A model generated the notes under the pieces. It ran no database searches. It was not told where the DNA came from and worked only from the letters and a program-made list of their open reading frames with translations. A program made the position numbers and the translations under genes. Below, piece by piece: positions 1 through 12,504 of a stretch of 64,000 nucleotides of DNA. Origin of the DNA: Xylogone sp. PMI_703 (lineage: Eukaryota > Ascomycota > Leotiomycetes); NCBI GenBank assembly GCA_021399445.1, contig JAJTUQ010000003.1, forward strand, positions 4,712,001 to 4,776,000, read 5' to 3'. Each line of letters starts with the position of its first letter. Position 1 is the stretch's first letter.

Positions 1-2548
1 AGGGAGGGCCGATACGGCATCCTACCATCCCTACCGTGCGCCATTTCGTAGATGAAGTGCCCGCGCTAAGGTGTGGGCAATGACACCAGATTAATCTACC
101 CACTGCAACCTCCGCCAGGGGGAAAGGCAGGAGAGCTCTTCCGTGCCACTCAGCAGCAGGCAAGAGGAGCCCGCGCCTGGACTGGCTCGCCGGGCTGCGG
201 AGGAATAATACCGTAGTGAGTTCCAGTGATTCCCTTTAGCTTCTGGAGCCAGAGCCCTCCGGTGCCGCGAGCACTGATGGTGAGAAAAAGCGACGAAGGG
301 ATCCAGCGGCGGGAGCACTATTCTGGCGCTGGCGTCCGTGGTAGTGCCTCTTGGTATTCCTCCTCCACAGCGCTCTGGTTTCCAGTACGAAATTGGCGCC
401 ACGGAGCATTACTCTGGTGGACGCTGTGGGCCCAGATCCAGACAGCAAGAGAGCAACTCGATTCTCTTGGCCCTCCTGGCTCGATTGCTTATTGCGGTAG
501 TGCACGGAAGGACCGCGCCATCAGTCCGGATATCGCCCCGTGAGAGATGCGATCGCATTGCTCTTGGATACAGTAGTGTGCCCCGTTGCTGTGGCTTGAT
601 TCACGTCGTTTCGCTCTGCGTCGCACATGTTAGCAGGCAATTTGTGTTTTTTGTAACGAATAGACGGAAGAGCAGAATTTGCTGACGACTCTGTTCGAAG
701 CGAGATGCAGACAGAGTATTACCGTGTACCGATGGATGATGTGGCTTCTCTTGTATATTTATTTATGCTGGAGCGCCACCAACAACGCTGTGAGCCAACG
801 GGCTCTCTTGCCTATGTTGTCTGGCTGTGTACTTGTGCCATGGTGGTGTGAAGACGTTCTCTGCCGGTGGAGAAACCCCTAACGGTGCATAGATTAAATG
901 CTGTGTTCACACACTCCGGTACTTTGTCGTCCTGGGCAAGGAAGTGAGCGGTGGAAAAGTTCTTCAGCAAATCTGCCGTGCCAGCATTACGACCGTTTGC
1001 CAGCACCAACACCAACACAAGCCCAAGTCAGGTAACACAAGCACTGTCAACTCTGTAACTTGTGTAGTAACACAATTGAAGCGGTACTTGTTGTATGTAA
1101 GCCAGATTGGAAACAGAAGAACGCAAGCACCCGGGAAACGGGAGCACCGAGATCGAAGGCGATGACCGACAAGAACCGGGTAGCATTCAGTATCACAACC
1201 CCCAAGGGCCAACTCTCGGTATCCTAGCCAGTTTGTATTCTGCGCCGGTCTCAAATAGTCTCTGTCAGGGTGGTGCAGATTAACCAGCAAGGAATTCGCT
1301 CCGCCGTGGACAATCGTTCGTGGTCTCACGGCTCTTGTACTGTGCTCTCGCTCTTCGCTCTTACCCTCCTATCGCAATGCTTCCACCGAGCATGAGCAGA
1401 GGCGTTCTGGGCACATCTTCGCAAACTTGCTCGAGGCGAACTGCAAGAAATGCCGCGGAGTACAGAGTACATAGTACAGATACAGTAGTCTCCCCCAGCA
1501 ACAGCCAGAGAGTGCTGACTATGGGCCCCAAATATGCTGCCCTCGATCCTCTTTCCGGTCCGCACCCCCGTGGTCGCTTCTGCTGCGATGCCCGGCAGCG
1601 TGGTAATGACACCCTTTCTCAACGGCCTGGGAGCTGCATCTGTACCTGACCAAAAGACGACAGCAAAAGGAAAGGTTCTCAGCACCGTTGCTCTGCTGGC
1701 GTGACATCTCGGTTGCAGTGAGGAGGGAGCCACAGGGCCCGACAACCTGGGTCCTCCGTGCAAGAGGGTTACATTGGCTCGATGGGGAAGGTCGACCTCT
1801 CCTGCTCTTCTTATCCCTTCTTGCCCCGTATGTACTTGCTCTACCGGCTCAGTGCCGTACAGTACAGACCCTCTCATCCCCGGCTCTATTCCACCTCCTA
1901 CGCGAACATCACGGTCGAGACCCGGACACTGTACTTACTGCACCGTGCTGTATTGTACACTATATTGCGTATTCTGCTTTAGGCCAGGTCTCCATGTAAC
2001 AACGCGCATAGATGCCGGCCTGGATGCTTGCAGAGCTCGGCCGCCTCCCTCCTTTGCCACCAATGGGCCGTTGCGGGCGAAACACTACCGCACTTGACTT
2101 TGTTCGAGGCGAGATAATCGAAGGTGATATCGATTATTGGGGAGGGGTGGCTGTTAAGGTTGTTCTCATCTCGTTCTTTCCAAGCCAATATTTGTTTGGA
2201 ATTGCATTTGGACAAGGTGCCAGCAAGCCCAAATTCATGCAGTGCTACTCGTTCTGCTCTTAACTTGCCCCCCTTTGAGCCAGCTCCCCTGGTGCTTTAC
2301 CACGTTATTTCCACGTTTCCTGCAGAGCTCTTCGTATAACCCATCGCTTTCTCCTCCTTCCTTTATATTTTGCTCGTGTTGTTTCCATCCCTCTTGTTGT
2401 TGGATTTCGACAAAGTTTTCGTGGGTTCGTTCTTTTTCTGGTTCTTTCTGTTTTCGTTTTGAGTATTGGAAGTTTTATTGTAATAGAAGGAAGAGAAGGA
2501 AAGAACCAATTCAACAAACAACAAACACACGGAGGAGAGTTACTCCAG
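1..2548. other. Gene-free region upstream of MFS transporter
   Basis: I recognise no gene here. Open frames on both strands overlap one another and show no domain. The stretch 1460-1495 repeats short TAC/GTAC units. The last 200 bases (about 2340-2460) are strongly pyrimidine-rich on the + strand, a common property of fungal core promoters and 5' leaders, so this part probably serves the transporter that starts at 2549. It may include a long leader or a non-coding transcript; nothing in the sequence decides that. Confidence 0.5.
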
Positions 2549-4509
2549 ATGCAAGAGACAATGGCGGAAGCAGAGCTTAAGCAGGACATTGCTTCTGTGC
2601 GTGTTCGAGAAGATGATGGAAACCTCAGCTCAAGCAGTATGCCTGCAACCCCTCGCAAGGACGAGAAGGGCGTTACTCTGATCCCTCGTCCGAGTGATGA
2701 CCCTCGTGATCCATTGGTATGTATACACACGGACACATAATCCCTCATCACACAGACACAAGCATTGTCTACAGCATGCCCCTCAGACGTACATCCTGCA
2801 GTAGACCTCCATGGTGTGCAGCATCTGTGCTAACATTCCTCTGTGCGTTTAGAACTGGCCGATGTCTAAGAAGGTTCTCATCCTTACATCCATCTGTATT
2901 GCGGCATTCTCTGGTTTCGTTTCTCCCCTCGCTGGTCAATTGACCGTCAAGCCGCAATCCGCCCTCTACCATAAGACCACTACACAGATTGCCTATCAGG
3001 TGAGTCGCACCGCAAACTGTTTCATCAATCATGATATTACCATAGATATACATTATAACCTTAAGCAATGCTGATATGGTTCAACCTTATTTAGAACTCC
3101 GCTGCTTCTGCTGGCCTGGCCTCTGGTGGTTTCTTCTTTGCACCTCTGTCATTCCGATTCGGTCGAAGCTCTGTCATCTTCTGGACTCTCATCGGCTGCC
3201 TCGGGACCCAGATATGGGCCACGCAAATGACGGATGAAGGTGACTACAATGCCTTCATCGCCTCTCGTTTCATGTCCGGATTCTTCGGTGGTGTCACCGG
3301 TGTCCTGGGTCCCCGCATCTTGCACGATCTCTTCTTCCTGCACCAGCGTGGTCGTGCCTTCACTGTCTTCCACTGGTGCTTCAACTTCGGAAGTGTCGCT
3401 GGTCCTACACTCTCCGCCTTCATTGCATCGGGACGATCGTGGACCCTGGAATTCTGGTGGACCGTCGGACTCTTGGGCGCGTCTATCATTTTTGTTTTCC
3501 TTTTCCTCCATGAAACTGCTTGGAACCGTGAGAAGGGTGCCAGCAACCCAGTTCCACCAAAGTCATTCATTAAGAACCGGATTGCTACCTTCTTCCCTGG
3601 CTCGCGAATTACTCCCCAAGCCACGATGAAGCAAACTGTGAGTTGCACTTCTCCTATCGTTGTACTGTTCAATTTGCAATGTGACTAACTTTATCAATGT
3701 TCAGTTGAAAATTGCTGCCACTCCTCTCCAAGTTGCAGTTTCCCCCGTTATTTTAATCATGAGCGTCTTCACCTTGGTCAACTTTGGTTTTTACATTGCC
3801 ATGAACGCCTTGACTCCAGTTTGGCTCCAAAAGCCTGAGAAGATCGGAGGTTATGGATTCACTGCTCAACAGAATGCCTACTGTGCGTGTCTCTTTTCAA
3901 CAGTCTACCATTGAAGCATAAACAACTAACAATAATACAGTCTCCTTCGTTCACTGGGTCGGCCACGGTATCGCTCTTCTCTACGGCCACTTCATCAGCG
4001 ACCGTCTCCCACTCTACATCGCCTCCCGCAACGGTGGTATCTGGAAGCCAGAGTACCGTCTGCATGCCCTCTGGTTTCCTGCTGTGATCTGCAACCCCAT
4101 CGGTCTCGGTCTCTTCGCGGCTGCTCTGCAGTACAAGCTCTCCTGGGGTGTGATCGCTGTCGGCCAGGTCATGGTTACCTTTGCCTCGCTCGGTATAATT
4201 CCCATCACGGTCAACTATGCCTGCGAGTGTTTCACAACCCACCCTGCTGAGACGGCCATCACTGTCAACGCCTACCGGCTGCTCTTCGGTCTCTCCGTCG
4301 CCTTCTACATCAACAATTGGGTTGCTGCTGTGACGATCGGATGGACATATGGCATGATGGCCTTTTTTGACTTGTTCTCCTTCGTCTTCATTCTCATCTT
4401 GTTATGGAAAGGTCACTCTATCCGTCAATGGACCATTGGTGGCTTGAACTCCAGTGAAGAGGGTGAGCATGTTGTTGATGACAAGGGAAATAACAACGAT
4501 GGTGTCTAA
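2549..4509 (+). CDS. MFS transporter, DHA1 (drug:H+ antiporter) type
   Basis: A plasma-membrane proton antiporter of the major facilitator superfamily, probably exporting a drug, polyamine or metabolite. Five exons join cleanly: 2549-2716, 2853-2999, 3095-3637, 3705-3882 and 3941-4509, giving 534 residues, normal for the family. The hydrophilic N-terminus ends in the typical DPRDPLNWP entry motif (residues 51-59), followed by about 12 hydrophobic segments. A motif-A-like GRSS follows helix 2, and a conserved GFFGGVTGVLGPRI segment lies in helix 4. An in-frame ATG lies 12 bases downstream (2561) and another upstream at 2459; I chose 2549 because family members have a short polar head. It is the first gene beside the NRPS-like enzyme on the same strand and could export its product, but 1.7 kb separates them and DHA1 genes are common everywhere. 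The substrate cannot be told from sequence. Confidence 0.9.
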
Positions 4510-6241
4510 ATGTCAGGGAGTTCACCTCTCTCTCCCTCACTAGTTGTCTTATGAGGGCAAAAAAAAATTTGGGGATTACGTTATAATTTGGCGCCTATCG
4601 AAAGTTCGTAGAATTGCCTCGCGGGTTTCTCATTGTGTTTTTTAGTATATATACAAAGGATTTTTCCTTTTTAAATCCATATATGAAAATATGTGTCACT
4701 GCCACCTACATGAATATACCTCTCCCCCATCACTATCGTTAACAGCACGCCCCCGATTTCATATTACGCTCCTTTTATGTTTTTGATTTTCTGCTTTTAT
4801 GTTTCTTCATTCGTTCCCATATGGGTTTACTCTTCGCTATTTTAGTTTATAATTACAACTCTGGCATGATGTGGCACAACCAAAATTTGAGCTTGGCAGT
4901 TTACTATCTTTTTGTATTGCAGGGAGTTGGCGTAGAGAGCGAAACGCTTTAGAGAGGAGCTTTTGTGGAAAGGATGTAAGCTAGTTAAGAAGCTCGTGAT
5001 TCTTGATTTGACGGCATATTGGGAAATGTTGAAGGTCGGGAGTTTTGCACGTTTAGGAGGGTCATTTTAAATTTTGAGGTTTATGCAGTGGCATGTATGT
5101 CATGAGGTAGCATACAGACACGTTTTTTTACTGTAGGTACGTACGCATACAGTATGTACAGCAATGTAAATGTGCTGTATGGCACGGTGACAGCGCAGTG
5201 TGATTTTGAGGTACCTGGACCCGCAGATGGGTCTATTAGAGACTTATGCAAGTCGGAATCACGTCGAGAGACAGAAAAGATGAACTCATTAGAGTATCAT
5301 TTTTGGCTTTTATCGACTCTAATTATCGATAAGGAACGCACGGGAGGAAAATAAAGGGCTTGATTAGCTGTTGAACAGAGTACATGTACATGGGGTGACT
5401 GGGGTCTCTGATGCATTCGAGAGATTATCCTGGACTTCGCGAACATGGACCGGAATAAGGAGACGGAGAATCTTCACAGGACGTATGTCCGGGCTTCTGG
5501 TCAAAGGCCTCTTGTCTCCGCTATATTGCTTTTGCCCTTGCTAATGCATGGCTGTGGCGATTGACCCCCGGGTATTCAAAGCCCCTTGCTCGTACAGTAT
5601 CACCTACGAGCTTGCCGGGTCCCCTGGCTAGCCGTAACATGCAATCTTTCGTACTGAGCAAACTGGAATGCTACCACGGGTAGCTTTGGCCGAGTACGAT
5701 GTTGCGAGACGAAAGAATGTGCATTACAGTACTGGGCTTCTTCACTCCAACCTACCCTTCGTCGTTTTCTCGCCTCCTCATTTCGATTCTGTGCCTACCC
5801 TAAAGGTTGCAATTGCGAACTCGCACCCCCGTCTTTGCTTACACGGTGCAAATAATACTACACTATCGTGCAGTAAGTAAAACTACATTGTCCCCAAATG
5901 GGTTCGATACATTAGTGTAAAGACAAATTAGCACTTGTTTCTTACTCTGCTTTCCTAGAATTGCCAGAAAAAGGGTCCACAAAAGCAGCTAAAAAACACC
6001 CCTTGTCCAATATTGTGAGGTTTTTCGGGGGAATACACTTCCAGGAACCAGATACCCAGCCATTCATCTACTCAATGGTTCTGAGTCTTTTGAAATAATC
6101 TCCCCTTCCTTCGCTTCCGTTGTTCCTGCGTATTTCCCACGTTTTGCCCCTACCTACCCCCTGCCGCCTTTCACTGTAAAGTGAGAAGAGAGCAAAAAAA
6201 GTCATTACGAGCGTGAGGAAAGCAGTGAAATACATGCAACA
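4510..6241. other. Intergenic region, MFS 3' end to NRPS-like promoter
   Basis: This holds the 3' flank of the transporter, with a nine-A run near 4560, and the upstream region of the NRPS-like gene. Around 5130-5165 there is a small GTACGTAC/CATACAGTATG-rich patch. I see no coding frame with family features and no RNA gene. Confidence 0.5.
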
Positions 6242-9200
6242 ATGGGCAGTGTAGAGAACCCAGAGCCAACGCTCTATACTTTTGACGAATTGATTCGTCA
6301 ACGGGCGATCGATGAGGACCAGAGTCCGCTCTTGGCATATCCGAAGAGCAAGTTGGGGATCACCGACTACGAGCTTATTAATGGGAAGCAGTTCAATAGG
6401 TTTGTGGATTGTGCTGCCAAGAGTCTGATCAAGGCGGGAGTGCCACCTGTGGTATGTTTTGAATAGTATCATTTTTGTGCACTCATGAAACAAAAAAAGC
6501 TACAGACTTAATTTCATTTTCTATTTGTCTTGAATTGCATTGGAGAGGACTGATTGTGCTGACGTGAAGTACTTTCTGCGAATAACAGTATGAAAACACT
6601 ACTGTGGGGATCATTGCCAATTCAGACCTTGATTACATCGTCACCATCTTCGGCCTCGGTCGTCTAGGGTACACCATCTTCCTCCTCTCTCCTCGTCTAG
6701 CTGTAAATGCCTGCGTCGGCCTGCTCAGTGGACAGAGCAGCAAGATTCTTTTCTACGGCCCACCATACCTGGATATCTCGACGAAGACAAGCCAGGAAAT
6801 CCCATTACAGCTCTTCCCCATTCTAACTAGAGAGCATTATGACTTCGACGACAATGGGCCTGAGTTCTCTCGATACGGCGTTGATAGCGCCAAGGAGCAG
6901 TTCAAGACGTTTATCATGATGCACTCGTCTGGATCTACCGGCATCCCACGACCCATCACTTATACGCATAAAAGACTCATGGTCACGCTGCTCACGTCGC
7001 AACCGTTGACGTCCTTCCAGTCCATGCCAATGTTCCATGCGCATGGATTCGTGACGATGATTCAGGCAATATACACCCGGAAAGTTATCTACCTGTTCAA
7101 TGGCAATGTCCCACAGTCTCATGATACCGTAGTCCCAGCCATACGAGCGGCAAAGGTGGAATGTGTGTGGACAGTTCCGTATGTGTTGAAGCTACTTCTA
7201 GAGAAGCCAGATGGTTTGGAGGTGTTGAAGCCCAGCAAGCTTGTGTCTTGCTCTGGTAGCAGATGTCCGGATGAGCTTGGAGATACTCTCGTTAATAACG
7301 GGATTCATTTTGGGACAAATTTCGGAGCGTGAGTATCATCTATACTTGTTCTATTAAAAAGCTCTTGGCTAACAATAAGTTCTTATTGCGCTTAGCACCG
7401 AAGTAGCATTAATCATGTCCTCTCTCAACCGTCCCCGGGAAGATAAAGCATGGGACTACCTTCGACCGGTACCTCACGCTGCTCCTTACCTTCTATTCAA
7501 ACCAATTGATGGCGACGTCCACGAATGTGTTGTCCTTGATGGACATAAAGGCAAAGTGATGACTAACTCAAACGATCCGCCCAACTCCTACCACACCAAG
7601 GATCTTTTCATTCCGCATAAGACAATCCCTAATGCCTGGAAATTTGTCGGCCGCCTCGATGATCGTGTCACGCTTACAAATGGCGAGAAGGTACTTCCTC
7701 TGTCTATAGAAGGTCGGATACGCAAGGATCCTCTTGTTAAAGAGGCCGTGGTTTTTGGCGTGGATCGTCCCATCCCGGGGTTGCTTTTATTCAGGGCATC
7801 CACCGCAGAGGGTCTCTCCGATGAAGAATTCCTTGATGCCGTTTGGCCATCTATTGAAGATGCCAACTCGCGCGCTGAAGCTTTCTCCCAGATCAGTCGT
7901 AATATGGTTGCTGTCATCCCAGCTGATGTAGACTGCCCTTCAACAGATAAGGCATCTATCAAGCGCGCTCAAGTGTATCGTGAGTTCGAGAAGGTTATTG
8001 ACGACGTTTACACGACTCTGGAGAATAGAAACACGGGAACACTTCAGTTAGATATCCCGGAGCTGGAGAAATGGATTATTGATACGTTCCAGTCAATTAA
8101 CGTTACACTACCCGATACGAAGGCGGACTTCTTTTCTGCGGGTGTGGACAGCTTGAAGGCTATTCAGATGCGAGGTCTCATTCTCGGTGAACTCGATATG
8201 GGAGGTAATGCCTCAAAATTACCTAGTATGGTGGTGTATGAATGCGGCAATGCAGAGAAACTAGCCAAGAAACTATATGCTATTCGAACTGGGGAGGAAG
8301 TCAACGGCGATGGCGCGGTGGACAGCGAACTCGAGACCATGGAAGAGCTGATAGAAGAGTATTCTATCTTCCGGCCTCATGTCCCGGGGACTTCCAAGAC
8401 TCCAGAAACCAACGTGGTAGTACGTACTCCCAGTTCTAGTTCATTTATGACCTTTGAACTAACTGCCTAACTTCTACTAGGTCCTCACTGGAGCCACTGG
8501 CTCTTTGGGTTCGCATATTCTCTCCCAACTCGTTGCTACCCCCTCCGTTAGCAAGATATATTGTCTTCTGAGACCTTCCTCATCTGAACCATTGGCGCGT
8601 CTCTCCTCAGCTCTGGAACCGAGGGCTCTCGGCCATGTCGCCAGTTCACCAAAGATAACTGCCCTGTCATGCGAAATCTCCGCACCAGAGCTTGGCCTTC
8701 CATCAGCCGTCTACAATACCCTCCAGCAAACCATAACACATATCCTCCACTGTGCCTGGGCCGTAAATTTTGCACTCCCCATAAGCTCATTTACACAACA
8801 ACTCGCAGGTCTCCAAAACTTGCTTACACTCTCCCTCTCTGTCACCACACCGACGCCTGCCCGAATCCTCTTCTGTTCATCTGTTGGCGCCGCGATCGCC
8901 ACACCTTCTACCTCCCCTTCAGACTCCCCAACAGTTGTTGAAGCGCCTATACCACGCTTCACAGATGCTGCACCCACGGGTTACGCACGGTCAAAGCTGG
9001 TTGCTGAGCGCATCATGCAAGCAGCTGGCGAGAAAGCCGGCGCGGCAGCAACTGTCCTGCGTATCGGTCAGATCGTGCCGGCCCGTGAAGCAGGGAGCCA
9101 ACTGTGGAGCGAGAGCGAGGCCGTGCCATTGATGGTCCGGTCAGCACTTGTGCTAAACGCGTTACCAGACGAGCTTGGTGGCGGGCGCGACGAGTGCCGG

Positions 9201-9602
9201 TGGCTGATGGCAGACGATTTGGCCAAGACCATAATCGAATTAGGTGGGATTGGCCAAGAAAAGGCTGAGAAGAAGGAGCGGTTGGTATATAACTTGGTGC
9301 ACCCAAGGGCGTTTTCGTGGAAAAATGATTTCCTGCCAAAGTTGAGGGAGGCAGGGCTGAAGTTTGAAGCAGTCTCCTATACTGAGTGGCTGGAGAAGCT
9401 GCGGAGGAGCCCGGCAGATGTGGAGAAGAACCCGAGTAGAAAGTTACTGGAATTTTGGGAAGTGGGTGCCCGTGAGAAGAAAGAGGTTGTTTTTGAGACT
9501 GATCGCGCTGTAAATGATAGTGCAGCCTTTGGTGCAGCCGGTCTTGTTATCGAGGGAGATATGGTTTCGAGGATGCTAGAGGCGTGGAACAAAGTGTGGT
9601 AG
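6242..9602 (+). CDS. NRPS-like adenylate-forming reductase (A-T-R)
   Basis: Activates a carboxylic acid with ATP, loads it on its own phosphopantetheine arm and reduces the thioester with NAD(P)H, releasing an aldehyde or alcohol. Exons 6242-6451, 6589-7328, 7396-8419 and 8481-9602 give 1031 residues, normal for A-T-R enzymes. The adenylation domain shows the A3 loop SSGSTGIPRP, an A5 motif FGATE created exactly across the second intron, and GRLDDRVTLTNGEKV further on. The thiolation domain has FFSAGVDSLKAIQ, with Ser as the phosphopantetheine site. The last exon opens directly on the Rossmann motif VLTGATGSLGSHIL and carries the short-chain-dehydrogenase pair GYARSKLVAER (Tyr/Lys). There is no condensation domain, so this is not a peptide-forming NRPS. 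Relatives reduce aryl or keto acids in secondary metabolism. The substrate is unknown, and no polyketide synthase lies in this window to supply one. Confidence 0.93.
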
Positions 9603-11014
9603 TGGAGCGCCTGTTAACATGTTTTGAACAGCTAAATTTGATTAATCCCTGGCTATAATCATCATAGATAATTGGATCATATCCAATCTTGATATTCGTG
9701 TCTTTTTTAGAATGAGTGAATCTAAGAGCATAAAGCTAGCTAGCTTATTAGTCGATATTATTATCTATCAACAAGCAAAACCCACTTCACGTTCTGTGAA
9801 TCGGAAAGGGTTCGGAGTTGCACATAGGTCACTATCTTGATACAAAAGTAGAGGGGAGGGACTACAGCTCTCAGATATACAAAGAGCTAGCTGCAAGTCA
9901 GGAAAATAAACCAAGAGAAGAAGTTCTGCTAAAGCCTCATATAACGCCTTTTCTTTCAACTGGTGGGTTGCACGCGTCTGGATTCTAACCAAGCTGAGAT
10001 CAAAGAATGTGCCGGGACGGTTTACTATTCTGATAATTGCTAAATAAGGTATTGCAGACGTGACTTTATTAATAAGTTACCAATATGTAATTCATCGTGG
10101 GGCTGAATGGCTGTGCGGGGTGTTAAAAGAGTTTGGTAAGTTGCCCAGGAGAAGACGGAAAAGGGATGTCCGTTCTTGAGATCAGAAAATGGGCGTGTCC
10201 ATATTGTGACTGTAACGCTGCAAAGATTCAATCGGCCAGAGTGGAAAGAGAAATAACTATACACCGTCGAAAGATCCGACGCGGCCAAAGGTGAATCGCG
10301 AGCCAGAAAGCATCTAATACTGCTTGGTTTGAACGAAAAGGAAGAGCAAGCGATCGCACTTTCCCTTGATATCAAACGAAACATGATGGCAAAAATATAC
10401 ACATTGGAAACAAGATTCCACTTTTAACAGATTTATTCTATGTACCTGGTAGATAAGGCTTCTTGAATCTTGATCTCCCTGTCCAAACTTTGAAGCCCCC
10501 TAAGAATAGACTGATCGTTTGTGGCATCTTTTTATTATGGATGTAAAACCCTTAGCAATGGCCAGTGTTATTTCCACCCATGTCGGCTCTCTTCACTGTT
10601 ATCAGATTTCAGCACTCCGATGTGAGGAAGCGCTTTTCTTCAGTATTAAGCATGGATGTCAAGGATTACAGATATACAAGTGTGTTACACCTAATCTTGC
10701 TAGGCTGCTATTTACTCTTACAAAATTGTCCGAAGTTTGGTCTCCGGTACACACCGAATTCCGAGCTCACTTTATTTTACTACATCGCCAGAAATTATGC
10801 ATGAGACGTTCGCAATGAACTAGGGTCGGACTGGGATACGTTAATAAAGATAAATGAAGGATATTGCAGCAATGAGCGAGAATGATGCAAAGCAGTGGTT
10901 GAATAGAGCCACACTCTATTTGACTGGTATATTTTTAATCATACTTCCTGTATACGATTTGCTAGTAATTTGAACTACAGTCATTTGTTGAAAGCTGGGT
11001 TTGGAGAAAGAAGA
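9603..11014. other. Gene-free region after NRPS-like gene
   Basis: Moderately AT-rich sequence. Several frames of 60-120 codons on both strands show no recognisable domain and no plausible splice extension, so I call none. The right end leads into the decayed dehydrogenase at 11015. Confidence 0.5.
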
Positions 11015-11714
11015 ATGTCGCGTCGAGTTATGTAAGTCGAATATTTTGCATGAAATGTTTTGAATTAGGACAGCATTAGATGTTGATTCATATAATAGAT
11101 TCGTTAGTGGAGGTATTGGTTTCAGTATCGTACAACAGCTTCTCGCAAAGCCTATTGAGGTTGTGGCTCTTGTTATAGCACTAGATATAAATAATCATTT
11201 GCAAACTCTATTGCCTTAATATAGTGATAGACTCGAGATAGTCACTGGAGACATCAGTCAATGAGCTGATAGTGAGAAGGGCGTCAATGCTGCCATTTCC
11301 AGGGCGAGACATTTAGACTTAATTATATTGAACGTAGCAATTCAAGGGCCATTTGGATTATTACTGAATTTATGCTGGCAGAAAGAGGACCGTGATGTAC
11401 GAAGTGTCTGTATCAGACCTGGGATTGTTGATATAAATATGCAAGATGCTGTGAGGAATAAATGTAATCTTAAAAGCGCTCCCAGTTCCTTTGTGGAGGA
11501 AATGACAGAATTACTAAACGCATACAATATCAACAGTTAAGGATGCATTGCCCAAGGAGACATATGATTGGCTAAAAGGGTTCATGATCGAGGCGAGCTA
11601 CTGAAGCCAGAGCAACCAGCTAGAGCATTTGTACAATTTGCAGTTAATGGCATTCCAGATGACATGGCATCAACAATTGTTGATTGGAATGATACCAGAA
11701 TCATGTACGACTGA
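11015..11714 (+). pseudogene. Decayed short-chain dehydrogenase/reductase
   Basis: Remnant of a classical SDR oxidoreductase. A start codon at 11015 gives MSRRV, then a small intron (11032-11098, GTAAGT...TAG). Exon 2 opens IFVSGGIGFSIVQQLL, a Rossmann entry with three residues missing from the usual GxxxGIG. Later fragments in shifted frames read RLEIVTGDIS and DLIILNVAIQGP (normally an NAG motif), then RSVCIRPGIVDINMQDAV and a C-terminus LKPEQPARAFVQFAV...STIVDWNDTRI, typical of this subfamily. The central block holding the catalytic Tyr-x3-Lys is absent, several frameshifts and stops occur (for example near 11215 and 11538), and the terminal stop survives at 11712-11714. No functional enzyme can be made. 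The remaining order of motifs matches a full gene of about 250 codons that lost about a third of its length. Confidence 0.8.
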
Positions 11715-12504
11715 CACCTGAACTCTGTGAATAGCGAAGCTACAACTGGGCACATTGAAGAATAGCGCAATGAATTTCTCAGACGAATTAGCTAAAGGAT
11801 AAATTTGAAATGAATTATCTTACTAGGACTGAACAATTTAAAACCCATAAGAGAACCAAGCCCGCCCTTGGCTTACTGTGTGATATTTTAATCTGTGCAG
11901 CACGGCGCCGAAAAGGAACAACTCCTATTTTCGGTTCGGAACAGTCGGACGGCTTTGTAGACTCCGACGCCCCGGGCTCCAGGCCGGGACTGGATAAGGT
12001 AAAACCATGTCAGAACGAGTACAGTAGAGTAGTGTTAAGACTCCACTTTGTGACCCAAGTAATCGCGATGACAAATTTTCAACAGCCTAAGTTCTTTCCA
12101 GTTTCACGTACTATAGATATATCTTAGTAAAAATCTCAGAACATCCCAAGGCTACGGATGTGAATGTTGCGTATAATTCAATTAAAGGTTATGAAACTGG
12201 GAATCCTTCATGCGGAGATGGATTTCTTCAGCATAAACGTGCAGAGTTCTCTCACATGTTCTATGTATTCTCAGAGTGGTAAGTCAAGCATAAGGTGAGG
12301 TTGGTTGTGATACACATTACAGTACTCTATGAGCTTGCGAGAAACTTCTTGTTTATTATCCAAGTCCCACAGTGTCCCGCCTGTGGGACAGACTACTGTT
12401 CGGACCGACAGCACGCGAAGGCCGAAGGTCACGTCGACGTATATTAATGAAATACTATTCAGCCCTCTCTTGACGAGAACTTCTAAGCAGATAGTCCTGC
12501 CAAA
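11715..12504. other. Intergenic region upstream of Zn2Cys6 regulator
   Basis: No gene recognised. Two GC-richer patches, 11905-12000 and 12360-12435, contain several CGG/CCG triplets, the half-sites bound by Zn2Cys6 regulators. They could be self-regulatory sites of the downstream gene, but this is inference from very short motifs. Confidence 0.4.

Noticed and set aside
1326..1877. 183-codon minus-strand open frame
   Set aside because: Low-complexity composition, overlapping frames on both strands, no domain; probably chance in GC-richer promoter DNA.
10040..10402. 120-codon minus-strand frame
   Set aside because: Ser/Phe-rich translation without motif; no support beyond openness.
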